The notes: generated from the letters alone by a model not told the origin. A stretch of DNA of 64,000 nt from Lithodes maja (GCA_037953745.1 JBAKBP010013033.1:1-64000); one strand, 5' to 3'; shown: positions 42,301 through 52,760, counted from the first letter of the stretch. A program made the numbers and translations.

Positions 42301-43168
42301 CCATAGACCGACTGTATCTGGCCATGTCGCTGAAAGCGGTGATGCTGCGCAGGCAGATGTCGTCACAAGGAATGCGGGGGTGCGCATGTACGGTATCGGC
42401 GGGGAAGCCTTAGCAATAATGAACTGTGGGAGTGACTGCACGGGTGGTACTGATTGTCCCTCTCATGACCTGGCTGTTCTAGGGACGAAGGTGGAGAAGG
42501 AGGGAGACTACAGGTTAGAAGCTGCGGTCTCGGCTGGGTTGTGGGAGGGCACAAGGCATGTTGTTCGTGGAGACAGTGCAAGGCAGTTATTTACTAGGCT
42601 ATGGCAGTACTTTCGCATGTTTGTTGCTTCTCCAGGCCTGAGGTACGGGGTAGAATCCGACATGCAGGCTGGAGATAGTGCAAGGCTCAGTTTAATTCCC
42701 TGCCGTATAAATCCTGCTCGACAGCCTATGGTGCAAGCAGAGCTGGATTACGTGTGGACGAAGGATCTGAGGGATAAGGAATGTCGTGAGTGGTCGTTGC
42801 TTGTAACTTTGTCCGAGCGTGCTAAAGAGGTATGTGGTTTTGTTGTGGACGGGAGTACCTACCAGTGCAATGTTGTGCCTGACGGACTTAAGAATGCACC
42901 AGCAACGTGTCAGAGCCTGATGAATGAACGTGAAAAGGACGATGATGCGCTGGGGCATTTCGAGATCTATGTTCCAGCCTATGGTCCGGTCGGTGTAGTT
43001 TACCCAGATCATTACCCTCTCAAGATCTTGGACCCGTTTCACAATCGGAATATGAGGCTGACCAGGTGGTCACTAAGGTTATTGGTATATAACCTGGACA
43101 TAAGCCATATTGCCGGTTGTGACAACGAGGTTGCATGTGGTCGTTCAGGGGTATATGATCCTGGGTAA
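39344..43168 (+). CDS. Gag-protease with residual RT/RNase H, single frame
   Basis: From the ATG at 39344 (MSGPSTDEER) there are 1274 codons without a stop. In-frame codons upstream lack an ATG. Residues of about 160-211 form a charged coiled coil of repeated RRQENETR-type units. About 248-416 is capsid-like (LVPAFSETEVTEFFNRFEKK). A CCHC zinc knuckle (CYLCHEKGHFARVC) is at 478-491. An aspartic protease follows with DTGAS at 565-569 and LLLGNDFA near 635. The remainder should be RT, RNase H and integrase, but only pieces remain. These are CHVNLLEEFV and FKVGDEALAWLPGQGRP (integrase-tail-like), PCRINPARQ (RT start, 1119), GLKNAPATCQSLMN (1181) and an RNase H end (VYPDHYPLKILD from 1219, YNLDISHIAGCDNEV). 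The YxDD motif and integrase core are absent. The frame survives every deletion. Confidence 0.88.
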   Translation: MSGPSTDEEREMLSEEVTLVTSEEDARLFVSKQYHVTEERLTGVNVYGLHLIAKVLGLSNVGGMSKGELISWVLRGRHGVSEERAFGGVPPQIPSHSTPTVPSTQLPEVSTLPQRDEHWKIGVPSGGAYGGSPVLAPPPSVVAAPSSGLSPEMIFKLELAKMENEARKQENETRRHEIEAESRRQENETRKHEIEVRRQEDETRRHEAELRYDSEKYCAQIDLDKTRAESTGIRMGREGQVREQSLSHLVKLVPAFSETEVTEFFNRFEKKCREHNWPEEKWAALVSSRLTGKGLKAYDALPLESCIDYPVLKRAVLRAYELQPETYRLKFRGVTKTREATFLEHARDLKDALANWTRSEKAETAEQLTELFLLEQFYKCTGADMTLTIKEKNPKTLQEAAEMADLRLSLIRGCGSAQRSEAGNKGRDTPPPRVSDIHYANKYKSYDTKTDHKTNTVPFKKGPGPSQYQGKPRGELECYLCHEKGHFARVCPSKPPTAAVSLACNIGVSPKSSEFARGSSSEAEAQPMQKHLGGSNPAQDVFCDHRGRGCVMWAGRKHGVEVLRDTGASQTLMNNLTGYPINAARVVVVQGINATRSYPLVRLELEVDGVTRELDVGIVEKLPVEGVDLLLGNDFAMPASEVLPLVVAERPADVSGGEQECVERCQAQPMACAVTRARAAKVSQPSPPSSDQQRNDQQEEAKAGVGFKSFDSAALLGDLVLAPMLESGEAPGPVTVSEEVGPEETPGQQRCTRREKRVAQFDIGEGLGLLRKHLDRLVPSDICKLQLEDPEVQKCGNGAVEIKHEDGEACHVNLLEEFVRQPPEQPTVPALVCRGQGGEGEGGSRAQVEESRDCHVSAKQWAGDTSLVAVEVLEHLPEQQCAALQHQLGSYPTGRAEPLSLTTRAVRDVPQAGHVTVKRPLASLFRWFKVGDEALAWLPGQGRPMAAKGGGQKEDIEQIGKVDCGIAVPGRRIASQCCSSLMQQPYHRPTVSGHVAESGDAAQADVVTRNAGVRMYGIGGEALAIMNCGSDCTGGTDCPSHDLAVLGTKVEKEGDYRLEAAVSAGLWEGTRHVVRGDSARQLFTRLWQYFRMFVASPGLRYGVESDMQAGDSARLSLIPCRINPARQPMVQAELDYVWTKDLRDKECREWSLLVTLSERAKEVCGFVVDGSTYQCNVVPDGLKNAPATCQSLMNEREKDDDALGHFEIYVPAYGPVGVVYPDHYPLKILDPFHNRNMRLTRWSLRLLVYNLDISHIAGCDNEVACGRSGVYDPG

Positions 43169-43649
43169 ATTGACACACGGGTAGCCTCCTGCTTTGGTTT
43201 GAGTAGTATTTTGCGCTTGGTGCTTGTTGGCTCGCGGTTGTAGCCCAGCGTATTGGGTCGTAAAGCAGGATTGTTGAGCGTTTGGTATAGAAGAAAATAG
43301 GCTGCCCTTATAGTGCAGCCGGAAAAAACATATTAAAATATAAAAATCATATAAAAACTCTTTCTTTTTGATGAAGATAATTGTATAAGTTTGTCATAGC
43401 CTATAAAGTGTTTGAGTAGTCCACGAACTATCAAACGGCTGAGCTGCTGTAAGCTCGCTCTGGGAGCATGATATTATGTCTTTTACTATTGTTGGGAGGA
43501 GTTATGAAATGTGATTTTTTTTTTTTTTATAAGATGTGTTTTAGTGATAAACTCAGCGTTGTTTTAGTGCCATGCGGTCGCTGGGTGTGAGGGGTTTGAT
43601 GGGGTTCTGTATATCAGATTTTAGCTCAGGGTTGAGCAAGTAAAATCTT
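43169..43649. other. Gypsy 3' untranslated region
   Basis: About 480 bp between the ORF stop and the PPT. It has T-rich and A-rich stretches and no coding signature. Confidence 0.7.
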
Positions 43650-43657
43650 GGGGGAGG
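43650..43657 (+). promoter_or_regulatory. Polypurine tract
   Basis: GGGGGAGG lies directly before the 3' LTR, where plus-strand DNA synthesis is primed in LTR retroelements. Confidence 0.8.
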
Positions 43658-45499
43658 TGTGACGCATGTCGAGTATGAGCATGCTGTACAGAACGCCCAG
43701 TCAGGCCCCACTCTCGCTAGGATCGTCAGGGCAGGAACTTTGGCTGTAGTCTGTGTAGAGTTTCCTAACTCAGTTTATGTGAACCGTTGTACTATAAGTA
43801 TTATCATTATGTATTTTGTTTTCTTCTAAGTCAACGAGTTCTATTTTATATCATTAGATATAAGTATTGTGTGTGGGATTTATATATATATAATGATGCG
43901 AAGAGAGAGAGAGTTATGTAACACCGACCAGTGAGCGCGCCACGAGGGGTAGGCCTAATTCCCTCCTCCCTTCCTCCCTTTCAGCGCGTGGGAAGTTCTT
44001 TGTCAATCCCAGATTGAGAGTATATGACGTCATGATTGCCAGTGGGCGGTCCTTAAGTAGTTTGAGATATGCCGCTAGAGGGCCGAGTATAAAAAGAGAG
44101 GTTTTTGCCACCATGCTTCAGAACTCATCAGGCAAAGCGACTTCTCATATCCCTTGCAACTATCCATATTCTTCCGACTGATGTGAACTTTCTCTACTCT
44201 CTGAACAGCCTATCTTCTTCCCTTCTCGACCCTTTATAACCTCAATGACCCCTTTGGTGCAGATTTAGTCAGCCAAAGTATTATCGCTTGAGTTCTCACG
44301 AGATAAGTGCCTGTTAGATAGCCTATTTTTGGAAGGGTTAACTAGAATAGGATTGATTGATGTTTGTTGCACTCGTATATGTATTTCCCTGTGTACTATT
44401 ATTCATGTTCCTGTTTTCTGCTGGTTTAGGTAATGCTAGACTGGGATAGGGTTCCTCGAGTTGTGATTTCCTATGAGTGCTAGGTTGGTTGAACCAGCAC
44501 AATTGCAACGGAGACGTGGGAAGCCTAGGGGGTCTTTTTGATTGTGTACCGTGGGAGTTTAGCACTGTGTTGCGAGTGAGGGCTTTTGCCTGTGCCACCC
44601 AACACTGTGCTATCTCATTTGCTTGACTTTGAGAGGATCGCCAGGAGAGAACCAGATACTAGTGATCTGGATCTCTCAAGAGAGCATCCCGTCAATTACC
44701 GTAATTTGGCCGCACAGTCTTAAGGACCTCGCTAGGCTACGAGCCGCTTGCTCAGCCATTGTCTCTTAACCTTAGATATCCCAGCTAGACTTTGCTCGAC
44801 CAGCAGATACAGCATAGTATTGAAGCTTCTCCTTATGTATATTATTGTTTAAGCACTATTGATTTCATGTGTGGCACGCTTAGCTACTTCAGAGATTAGT
44901 GGCCCACGAGCACAATCTTAGTAGGCTATTGCCAGTGCATTGTCGGAGTACTTCTTCTTAATGTTTGCCATATCCTATTGCTTATTCTTATAATTCTTCT
45001 TATGTCAATTTAAAGCCTTTAATTACCAGTGAGTTATTCATTAAATTGCTGTTCAAAATCCGATACTTACTTCTTATGAGTATTCGAGAAGCATCTAACT
45101 TATCAGAAGATTCCTTGCTTGATGCTCGAGGACTATTGTTTAACGTAACGTAATAGTGCCGATCCGAAGTAGAGGGTGGAGGACTTCTTAAGTTCTTAGT
45201 TCAAGGGTGGATTACTTCGGCTTCGGCCAACACTATTCTTTAGTGTTGTAGTACTTTCTTCTTTGTTTGATTGTTGACCAGACTAGATAACTCCCGTCTT
45301 GTTATTAGTCTGTTGTGTGAAACGCTAGTACCGAGTTCTTGTATACCCCGTTATAGCAGATAGAACTCTGGAGGGTAGTGGCGTTTTTTGTTCGGCTGGC
45401 AGTACTCTGGGGTTGGGATCGTGTGTTTCCGTTGTGGCAGCGAGCCATACTCGAGTCCTGTGTAAGAGCCCTAGTGTACCCGAGTGCCCGGTCGTAACA
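43658..45499 (+). repeat. 3' LTR, 1842 bp
   Basis: The same length and apparently the same sequence as 37287-39128. It ends CGTAACA and is followed by the CCAA duplication. Confidence 0.95.
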
Positions 45500-45689
45500 C
45501 CAAAACCTTCAGAAGCACCTCTCAGACCCTCCACAACACTCACCCCACCACTGCCACCCTTCTTTCCTATCCATCATTTTATTCCCCTGTCCTGACACCC
45601 CCACGGCTATCAACTACCCGCGGCAATATCGCCACACAAATAACCCTGTGTGGCAAAGGGCGGCCCTTGGTCATCATCGGACAGCAGGC
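45500..45689. other. Right flank of gypsy insertion, no gene seen
   Basis: It begins with the CCAA duplication. The Pro/Ser/Thr-rich open frames here have no conserved motif. Confidence 0.5.
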
Positions 45690-47205
45690 AGACGATGGTG
45701 GTTGAGCCAGAGGTGATGGAGGCGGGGGTGGCAGTGGTGACGATGGTGGTGGCAGTGGTGATGATTGCAACGATGATGGCAACGACAAGGACGATGGTGC
45801 TTGCTGTGATGCTGGTAAGGGTGCCACTGGAGTACAGTGGGATTGGGAGGATGGGTGACATTCGAGCCTATGCTCCACCCATTCCTGGATAAGGGCTGAG
45901 CAGTTTCTACTTCACGGACCTTCAACAATGATTCACCCCGTAAGGCCTTCTTCAAGCAATTCTTCACCAATAAGATTATCAGCAAGATTTGTCTGCAGAC
46001 CAATGAGTACAACTAGCTTTACCATGGGGGGGAAATCGTGAAGCCACAAATATGTCCATTGACGTGGGTGGGCGTAGAGCTGTATGGCATGTTCTATGTC
46101 ATCACCCTGATTCTCATTATGGGTTTGGTCAAGAAAACCTGATTCAAGAGGTACTGGGACACATGCCTGCTCGCTACCACTCTCATCACCTCCCAGATAT
46201 TGGCCTAAAGTAACTTTGTAGATATTGTGGGGATTCTACATTACTTCGATATTCTCACTACTAATCTCCTCAACCTAGCACCGGACGCAGTGAGGAGAAT
46301 CCGCTCCATCTACGAAATCCTCCAGAGTACCTTCTAAACCTCCTTCAAACCACTCCAGAATTTGTGTATAGAAGAGTGCCTGGTCTTGTGGCATGCAAAG
46401 CCCACTTCTGCCAGTACATCTCCAGCAAACACCATAGGTTTGGGCTCTTACTCTTCATTCTGTGTAATTGTCAGACAGGGTACATTCAATATATGTTCCT
46501 ATATACTGGCAAGCACACAGACTTGCTACCATCTCCTGTTGTGGGCATCTCTAGCCAAGTGGTAATGACTTCGGTCGATCGGTACCTCGGCAGGGGGCAC
46601 ATCTTGTACGTCAATAATTGATACACCATTCACCTGATCTCTGCCAACTTCCATTACCTGAAAACTTATATTTGCGGCACTGTCAAGAAGAACCGCAAAC
46701 ACACCTACCAAGATTGGGTTTGCAAAGGTGTGACTACAACATCAACGTGAGACTGGTTGACAAGTCTGATGTCATAATCTTATTGGTGGAATTTGCAAAG
46801 AAGGATATGAAGGGGTAAACAAAGTTGTTCTTCCATCTCCTGAACATGATCAACCACAACACCCACATCCTGCATCCTGCCGTCAAGGAGAAGTGGGAGA
46901 TTTATGATAATTTAGTGCATACATTGTGCCGTGAGTTAATTTTGGAAGATCATCCAGAATCCAAAAAGAAAGCCAGACAAGCAAATGTTTGGGGAAAGCA
47001 GCAGGACAATCCAAAGAGACTCACGGCATTGCACTTCTCAATTCTGGTCCCTCCCTACTCTGGGAAAAAAGTACCCGCAGAGGATGTGCAAGGTCCCCCA
47101 CAAACCCAAAGAAAAATGTCAAGGAATGAGTGTGCGAAGTGTGATGTCGGGCTGTGTTACCCGCAGTGCTTCATAGACGATCACACCATTCTTGCATACT
47201 AAAGA
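45690..47205 (+). pseudogene. piggyBac (PGBD-like) transposase, decayed
   Basis: This is the remains of a piggyBac-family cut-and-paste transposase, which excises and inserts at TTAA. Blocks appear in order but in shifting frames. An acidic Gly/Asp-rich N-terminus comes from the GATGGTGG tract (45690-45830), then VQWDWEDG. FFKQFFTNKIISKICLQTNE is near 45950-46010 and LILIMGLVKK near 46115. LCIEECLVLWHAK is near 46360, HHRFGLLLFILCNCQTGYI near 46435 and GRGHILYVNN near 46600. KTYICGTVKKNRKHTYQDW, KLFFHLLNMINHNTHILH and RLTALHFSILVP follow. A Cys-rich C-terminus (CAKCDVGLCYPQCFIDDHTI) ends at 47202. The last 125 codons are intact. Many stops elsewhere rule out function. Terminal repeats were not identified. 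Confidence 0.88.
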
Positions 47206-47984
47206 GTAAAAAAAGATGGAATAATCGTCTACATATGTAAATATATAATAACAAGTGCCAAAGAAAGACGAAATATATAAACATGTAAGGGTATTCCCAT
47301 AGCGATAAAGAAGTGTGTGAAAAAAACTATATATAAGTACCTATTTGTAAGTATATAATGTATAAATAATAAGAACAAAATTGATAAAAATATCCATAGA
47401 AAATACAGACAGAAACAAATTAATAACAGCTTTGACAGAAGCGTGACAAAAACTCGCTCACTCTTGCTCATACTCTATGCCTTAGTGCCTGTGCGACTTT
47501 ACAACCTCGATACTGTGGAAGACCTATTATCATCCTCAAAGACAATATAAAAGATTCCCTGTGAAAAGTATAGACAGAAAATCAATAAAAACTTTGACAG
47601 AGGTGCGACAAAAACGTGCGCACACTCGCTCATATTTTCCGCCTATTACATTATTGTTTGTGACGCTTTGCATTGCCTTGACACTAATAAAAAGACATCT
47701 CATCATCCTTTAAGAAAGATGCACTTCCTGTGACCCAAAGTATTGATATCTCAAGTTGGCCACATCACTCGGCTGACTACGACCAGTCCCAGGTGCGGCC
47801 CCCCGGGCGTGCAACCTATAGGGGCTCATATCTCCACATTCCAGGGTCCGGTGAGTAAATTGTTTTAACTTTTAAATAGTTTTAGAACATACAGCTTCCA
47901 TAACTGCAAATGCAAATAATGCAAACAATGCCTGACACCATCAAAACAACAAGTTGATTGAACCTGCGACGCTGTTTGGGTTGA
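47206..47984. other. Spacer, possibly 3' part of piggyBac element
   Basis: No gene was seen. The segments at about 47400-47555 and 47560-47720 are diverged tandem copies (AACTCGCTCACTCTTGCTC versus ACGTGCGCACACTCGCTC, each after TTTGACAGA.G.GTGACAAAAA-type words). Confidence 0.5.
47395..47720. repeat. Diverged tandem duplication of about 150-160 bp
   Basis: Shared blocks are TACAGACAGAAA / TATAGACAGAAA, GCTTTGACAGA / ACTTTGACAGA and TCATCCT(C/T)(A/T)AA in the same order. Confidence 0.55.
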
Positions 47985-48700
47985 GGGGAGGAATTGCTTG
48001 AATTGACAAGAATTCTAAATAGAAAATTTGTTCATGTTTTCAACTGGATAAAATCAAACCATCTTACAATCAATATTTCCAAAGCCCACTACATAATTGT
48101 TCATAGATCTAGTAATTCAACCCCAGACTTGGAATTAATATTATTCAATCTTGCGATATCTAAAGTAAATGCAATTTCTTGGAACTATCCTAGATGAATG
48201 CTAATCCTGGAACCCTCATTTGAAGTAAGTCAAAACAACCCTTTCCAACATCACAAGTATCGTTTTTATATAAAACTAGACATAACATTATTAAGGAATG
48301 GTTGAAACAAATGTACCATTCCCTGGCACATTCTCATATTGTGCAACAGTGTCAGGTGTGCCAATAAAATCCTATTCACTCAGTCTTTATAGAATAAAAG
48401 AAACAAATCGTGCTATTACTTACATCCTGTACAACAGCCACACTGGTCTACATTTTGAGTTTCACAGAATTAAATTTACCTGATATAATAGCTCTTCAGA
48501 CATCTAAATTTGTATATACATCTTTAACAAATCTCCAACTAATAAAGATTTCATATTAATTTAACATGCTACTAACACCAGAAAGGTAAATGCAACTGGA
48601 AGATTTCCAGGATGTAGAACTAGTCATGGCCAGCAGAGTTTTGCCTACAGGGGCCTAAAGCATGGAATACCTTGAACAATTATTTTCCACATTCAATATC
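47985..48700 (+). pseudogene. LINE RT C-terminal region, decayed
   Basis: The best segment is the frame at about 47997-48194, with VFNWIKSNHLTINISKAHY. This is the post-catalytic RT block in which N-x-L-x-x-N-x-x-K-T-x-Y is common in non-LTR RTs. Further on, broken frames keep a terminal pattern near 48575-48660 (NTRKVNATGRFPGC, then QQSFAYRGLKHG). It matches the N-T-R...R-G-P-x-x-W-N end of the same proteins. The catalytic RT motifs are missing to the left, so this is a 5'-truncated or eroded copy. Confidence 0.65.
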
Positions 48701-48710
48701 TGTCTTTTCC

Positions 48711-48960
48711 TTAACTCAATCAGTGCAGGGAATTTTCCGCTATATTAGGGCTTATTCAGGCACTCCTGATGCTTAAACAAGTACCTGAACGAAACAAAAT
48801 GTTTGCAGCAAAAAGAATAGAAGAAAAGAGCTTTCAAGTGACACCAACACAAGCTCGCTAGCTTACGTGTTTCAGCCGCAGCTCTACAGACATCAGCAAT
48901 ATTTGCTAAAAATGTGCAATGTTCTGCTACATTTGCCTTTGGCAACACCGAATATGTCTC
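48711..48960 (+). repeat. TTAA-starting dispersed repeat, family E, copy 1
   Basis: It starts TTAACTCAATCAGTGCAGGG, then TTTTCCGCTATATTAGGGC and CAGGCACTCCTGATGCTTA. It later has ACAGACATCAGCAATATTTGC and GCTACATTTGCCTTTGGCAA. The same blocks in the same order occur at 62645-62880. The right end is not defined. The start resembles piggyBac-like MITEs. Confidence 0.6.
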
Positions 48961-49950
48961 GCGAGATATGGAAGGAGAGCTTCAGTGCAGTGGCTAGCCT
49001 GCTGCTGAGTGGACGGGGTACCTTCCGCGCTCATGATCACTCACGCTCGTCTCCACAGGCTTTAACCCGCGAAACGTGAAAATGAAGTAGTGAAAAGTGG
49101 CCAGGACGCGTAATTTCTACCGTTCGATTCTGACAGAATTTGTTATATTTACCATATAAAGCATTATTTATTTCCCATGTGAGTTTATTTTACTTGTATG
49201 ATGAACATATGAACAATAAAGTGTGATAAAAGAAGTGGGATCAGCAATTGGTTGGTGGCAAACATATATTTTCCCCGTTCGGTCGTATTCTGGGTCAGCC
49301 GGCCGAGAGATATACATCCTCCCTTTGCAATGTCTCGCAATGTACTGAGCTGCCCAGCAGGGATCTCACATATATAGAGGGTCTCTAAATGACTCACTGC
49401 TGCCTCTGCCTCTGTCCGGCTGAGAATAATTCGCGCAGAAAATAACCGATAAATGAGGGAGATAAGAGGAAAATATCCGATAATTGAAGAGGGGGGAAGA
49501 GGAGGAGAAGGGGGGGTTGGGACAAATGTAGATGAGTGTTAGAAGGTACTAGAAGAGAATTATCTCACCTAATCACTTATTCCTTTGCCTTGTGAGCCCC
49601 TTGGATTTTGTGCAAGGGTTTTTTCTTGGTCTTGCTTACGTAAGGCCTATAGACACTTCCGTGAGGCTCATCGCGCTTCTCGGGTTAATGCGCAAATAAT
49701 TCCATGATATTTCCAGGACATGTATGTACGGTAACTGCAGTGAAAAGGTTAAAGTATAAAAATATATGTTTCCTCAATATTTATTTTATATATATTAATT
49801 TGGTATAATGTTGATGTATGAGTATTAATGTACCTCTGAATTTACGAATGTTCTTACAATACTTTTTCTTGAGCTTAGGCCTATATAAGATAACATGTGT
49901 CCGTATAATGTGTGTGCGTGTGTATGATTTTAGGGAGTCATTATATTATT
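48961..49950. other. Spacer, no gene seen
   Basis: No protein, RNA or transposon signature was recognised. A G/A-rich strip lies near 49480-49520. Confidence 0.5.
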
Positions 49951-50168
49951 TTAACCCATTCAGTACCGGTGACGCTCTTATTATATTCTGGGAACTATTA
50001 GACGATTTTATTCAGCTCAGCAAGTACGTCTAACAATTAATATGCTACAGACTACCTTAATAAATTATTTTAGCTGTCATAGATCCTTCCTAAGATACAA
50101 AAAATCGAATAGATATAGCTGAAACCAATATAATACAAAAAAAAAATCACCGGTACGGAAAGGGTTAA
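49951..50168 (+). mobile_element. piggyBac-like MITE, family B, intact
   Basis: 218 bp from TTAACCCATTCAGTACCGGTG to ATCACCGGTACGGAAAGGGTTAA (shared core ACCGGTGA at both ends). Both TTAA boundaries are intact. It matches the copy at 14200-14414 along its length. Non-coding. Confidence 0.88.
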
Positions 50169-51473
50169 ATTTACTTCATTTACCTTCATCCTACATTTAT
50201 CTGTCTTACAAATATAATGTCTCTCTAATCCCAATAATGGTATACATATCAATTAAGTTTAGGAAAACTATTATAATTACCCATTTGTATATCATTATTA
50301 TGTACCTGTGTTATTTTTGTTGCGCTTCTATGCCTAATTACTTTAAATATATACCATGTGTATTAATCAAGTCTGCAAGAGTTTTACTTCAACAGACTAT
50401 TAGGCTTCAATTTTAATGTAGTCTAGACCAGGTGTAGGTAATAAAATATTCATATGGCATTGCCCGAACAGTGTTGAAAAAAAATGCGGTGAAAGGCCAG
50501 ACAATGAAGGCCTCTGATTGTGTAATGCATACCAACAATAATAATAACGAAGACAAGCATTGCACGCCTTGAGTACAATCGGCCTAATAAGTTATGTCTC
50601 GGCACCAATTACGTTTTGATCAATAATTGGCATCAGCAATATTTACACATGATTTCTGTTTTTGAGTGAGATATACAAACATGTTCCTACACTTACCCAC
50701 CCTATTCAACATCTGGCAGACATTAATACAGCACAGAGAAAGCCAAACGTAACGACAGCTGAGACATGACTTAGTAGCGCGACCATACATCCGAAAACCA
50801 GATTCCCCTCCGTTTGGCAATACATCCAGGGCATCTCCTTGCCAGTCTTCATGATTTGATATATCCTCACTATAACCTGTTCCAAATTAGTAGTCCAGAT
50901 ATTGTGAAACATAACCTCTGTAACTCAAAAAGGGCAAGAGCAAGTGGGCTCTAAACTTCCACACCTATTTCCTGACTGACCCTTCCTAAATGGTAGAAAA
51001 ATTTGCTCGATTACTCTAGTCGTTTGTGAGATATAGAGGTTAATGTTCAAGAGTTTTGGCCTACTTACTTGTAATAGGGTATAGTAATATTTGCTTTATG
51101 TCGTACACATATCTCTAGATATAGCAAAGATTATCATCAAGGTTTTAGACGAACTATTAATTTTAACTGTACATTCATATTCAAAAGTGTTCACACTACC
51201 TACCAGATAAAAAAAAATCTACAGTACAGTCGTAATCCCTTAAAGTAAGCCCCCTTCGATGCTAGAAATAAAATAACTCGGTTCTGTTTTAAATACGGGT
51301 AAACTTGGGAACGCACAAACGAACACACTTCGCTTAAATGACACGGGAGAAGCTCGAACAGCCATATGAACCTGTTGTGGTTGACTGCAAGACTTGCTGA
51401 TTTTCGCGGAATGCAAATTACTTAAAGTTATACATACTATAATATGTATATAGTTGCATGTACAGTCGGCGGC
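50169..51473. other. Spacer, no gene seen
   Basis: AT-rich DNA. A minus-strand frame at 50706-50912 and its neighbour have no recognised domain. I do not call a gene here. Confidence 0.5.
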
Positions 51474-52760
51474 AAAAGTCCTGCGCCTCTCGCAACTATT
51501 GGAACACTACGACAGAATTCTTAAATCCCTAGAAGAAAAGAAAAACGTGGACGTCATCTACACCGATTTTGCTAAGGCATTTGATAAATGTGATCATGGT
51601 ATTATTGCACACAAACTTAAAGCAAAAGGGATAACAGGTAAAATCGGAAGGTGGATATACAACTTCCTCGTGAACCGAAAACAATCAGTAGCAGTAAGCC
51701 AAGTAACATCTGAGCCTTCAGACGTCAAAAGCTCAGTTCCCCAAGGAACAGTACTAGCGCCCCTTCTTTTCCTCATTCTAATAAGTGACATAGATGCCAA
51801 CACAAGACACAGTACAGTATCCTCCTTTGCGGATGACACGAAACTGAGTATGATAGTAAAGACACAGGAAGACACGGGCCGGCTGCAAGAGGACATAAAT
51901 AAGGTGTTCCAGTGGACCAGGGAAAATAACATGCAATTTAATGAAGACAAATTTCAATTAATACGATACGGAGATAAGGATTTCGTTAAAAAGAACACAA
52001 GTTACATAACAGAATCCAATCACATAATAGAACGTAAAAACAATGTGAAAGACCTTGGGGTGATAATGTCTGAAAATATGGGATTCAAAGAACATAACCA
52101 GGTCAAAGTTGCAGCTGCGAAACGGCTAACAGGTTGGATTCTACGAACATTTAGAACTCGCGGTGAATTGCCTATGATAACACTCTTCAAATCCCTGGTG
52201 CTACCGCGGCTAGAATACTGTAACGAATTAACATCCCCATACAAATTAGGTGAAATTAATGACTTAGAAAGTGTACAAAGGAACTTCACCTCACATAATT
52301 ATAAACTCAGTAAAACAGTTACACTATTGGGATTGCTTAAAATCACTCAAACTGTATTCGTTGGAACGTAGAAGGGAACAATACTTAATAATATATACGT
52401 GGAAAATCGCAGAGGGTTTTGTACCAAATCTACATACACCAATAACAATGAAATTCAATGATAGGAGAGGCTGGGAATACGAGATCCCCAAGATGATAAA
52501 TCGGGGGGCTATGGGCTCTCTGCGAGAGGACTGGTTATCACATAGAGGAGCACGTCTCTTCAACAAACTCCCGCGGCGAGTGAGAGACATGATAGGTGTC
52601 TCGTTAGACGGCTTCAAGAGAGCTCTCGATGTCGAACTACAAAAAGTGCCAGACGAGCCCATCTTCACAAGGGTGCGCTCCACCTCTTCGAATAGTCTGC
52701 TTCACCAATTCTCAAACAACAACGAAGGGCGGTGCGCTCTTCAGTGCCACTAGCAAGAGT
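51474..52760 (+). pseudogene. LINE RT, 5'-truncated, one frameshift
   Basis: The element starts within the RT domain. LSQLLEHYDRILKSLEEKK is followed by VIYTDFAKAFDKCDH (catalytic Asp near 51565), SSVPQGTVLAPLLFLILISD, VSSFADDTKLSM (catalytic Asp pair near 51835) and VKDLGVIMSENMGFKEHN. LFKSLVLPRLEYCNELTSPY and the C-terminal YWDCLKSLKLYSLERRREQY then IIYTWKIAEGFVPN follow. The first frame runs to 52371 and the C-terminus is in the next frame (52271-52753), so one shift lies near 52325-52345. The catalytic Asp residues remain. No endonuclease and no poly(A) tail were seen, and the 3' end is not defined. The initiating sequence in front is not part of the element. Confidence 0.85.

Larger units (their letters stand above)
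37287..45499 (+). mobile_element. Ty3/gypsy LTR retrotransposon, young, non-autonomous
   Basis: An 8213-bp insertion with LTRs of 1842 bp each at the two ends, a 4-bp target duplication, PBS, PPT and one long internal ORF. The LTRs start TGTGACGC and end CGTAACA. Every stretch I compared is identical between them, including short frames offset by exactly 6371 bases, so the insertion is recent. The internal region is only 4.5 kb and lacks the RT active site and integrase core, so this copy needs a helper. Gag and protease are retained. Confidence 0.93.

Noticed and set aside
37287..45499. The two 1842-bp repeats as a segmental duplication
   Set aside because: TG...CA ends, PBS, PPT, a CCAA target duplication and a Gag-protease ORF between them identify them as LTRs.
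45579..45878. Minus-strand Pro/Ser-rich frames near the piggyBac remnant
   Set aside because: They are antisense translations of the GATGGTGG tract, which fits the acidic N-terminus of the plus-strand transposase.
50620..50912. Two overlapping minus-strand frames of about 67 codons
   Set aside because: No recognisable domain, no repeats of the sequence elsewhere in the window, and no splice-like or start context to support a gene.
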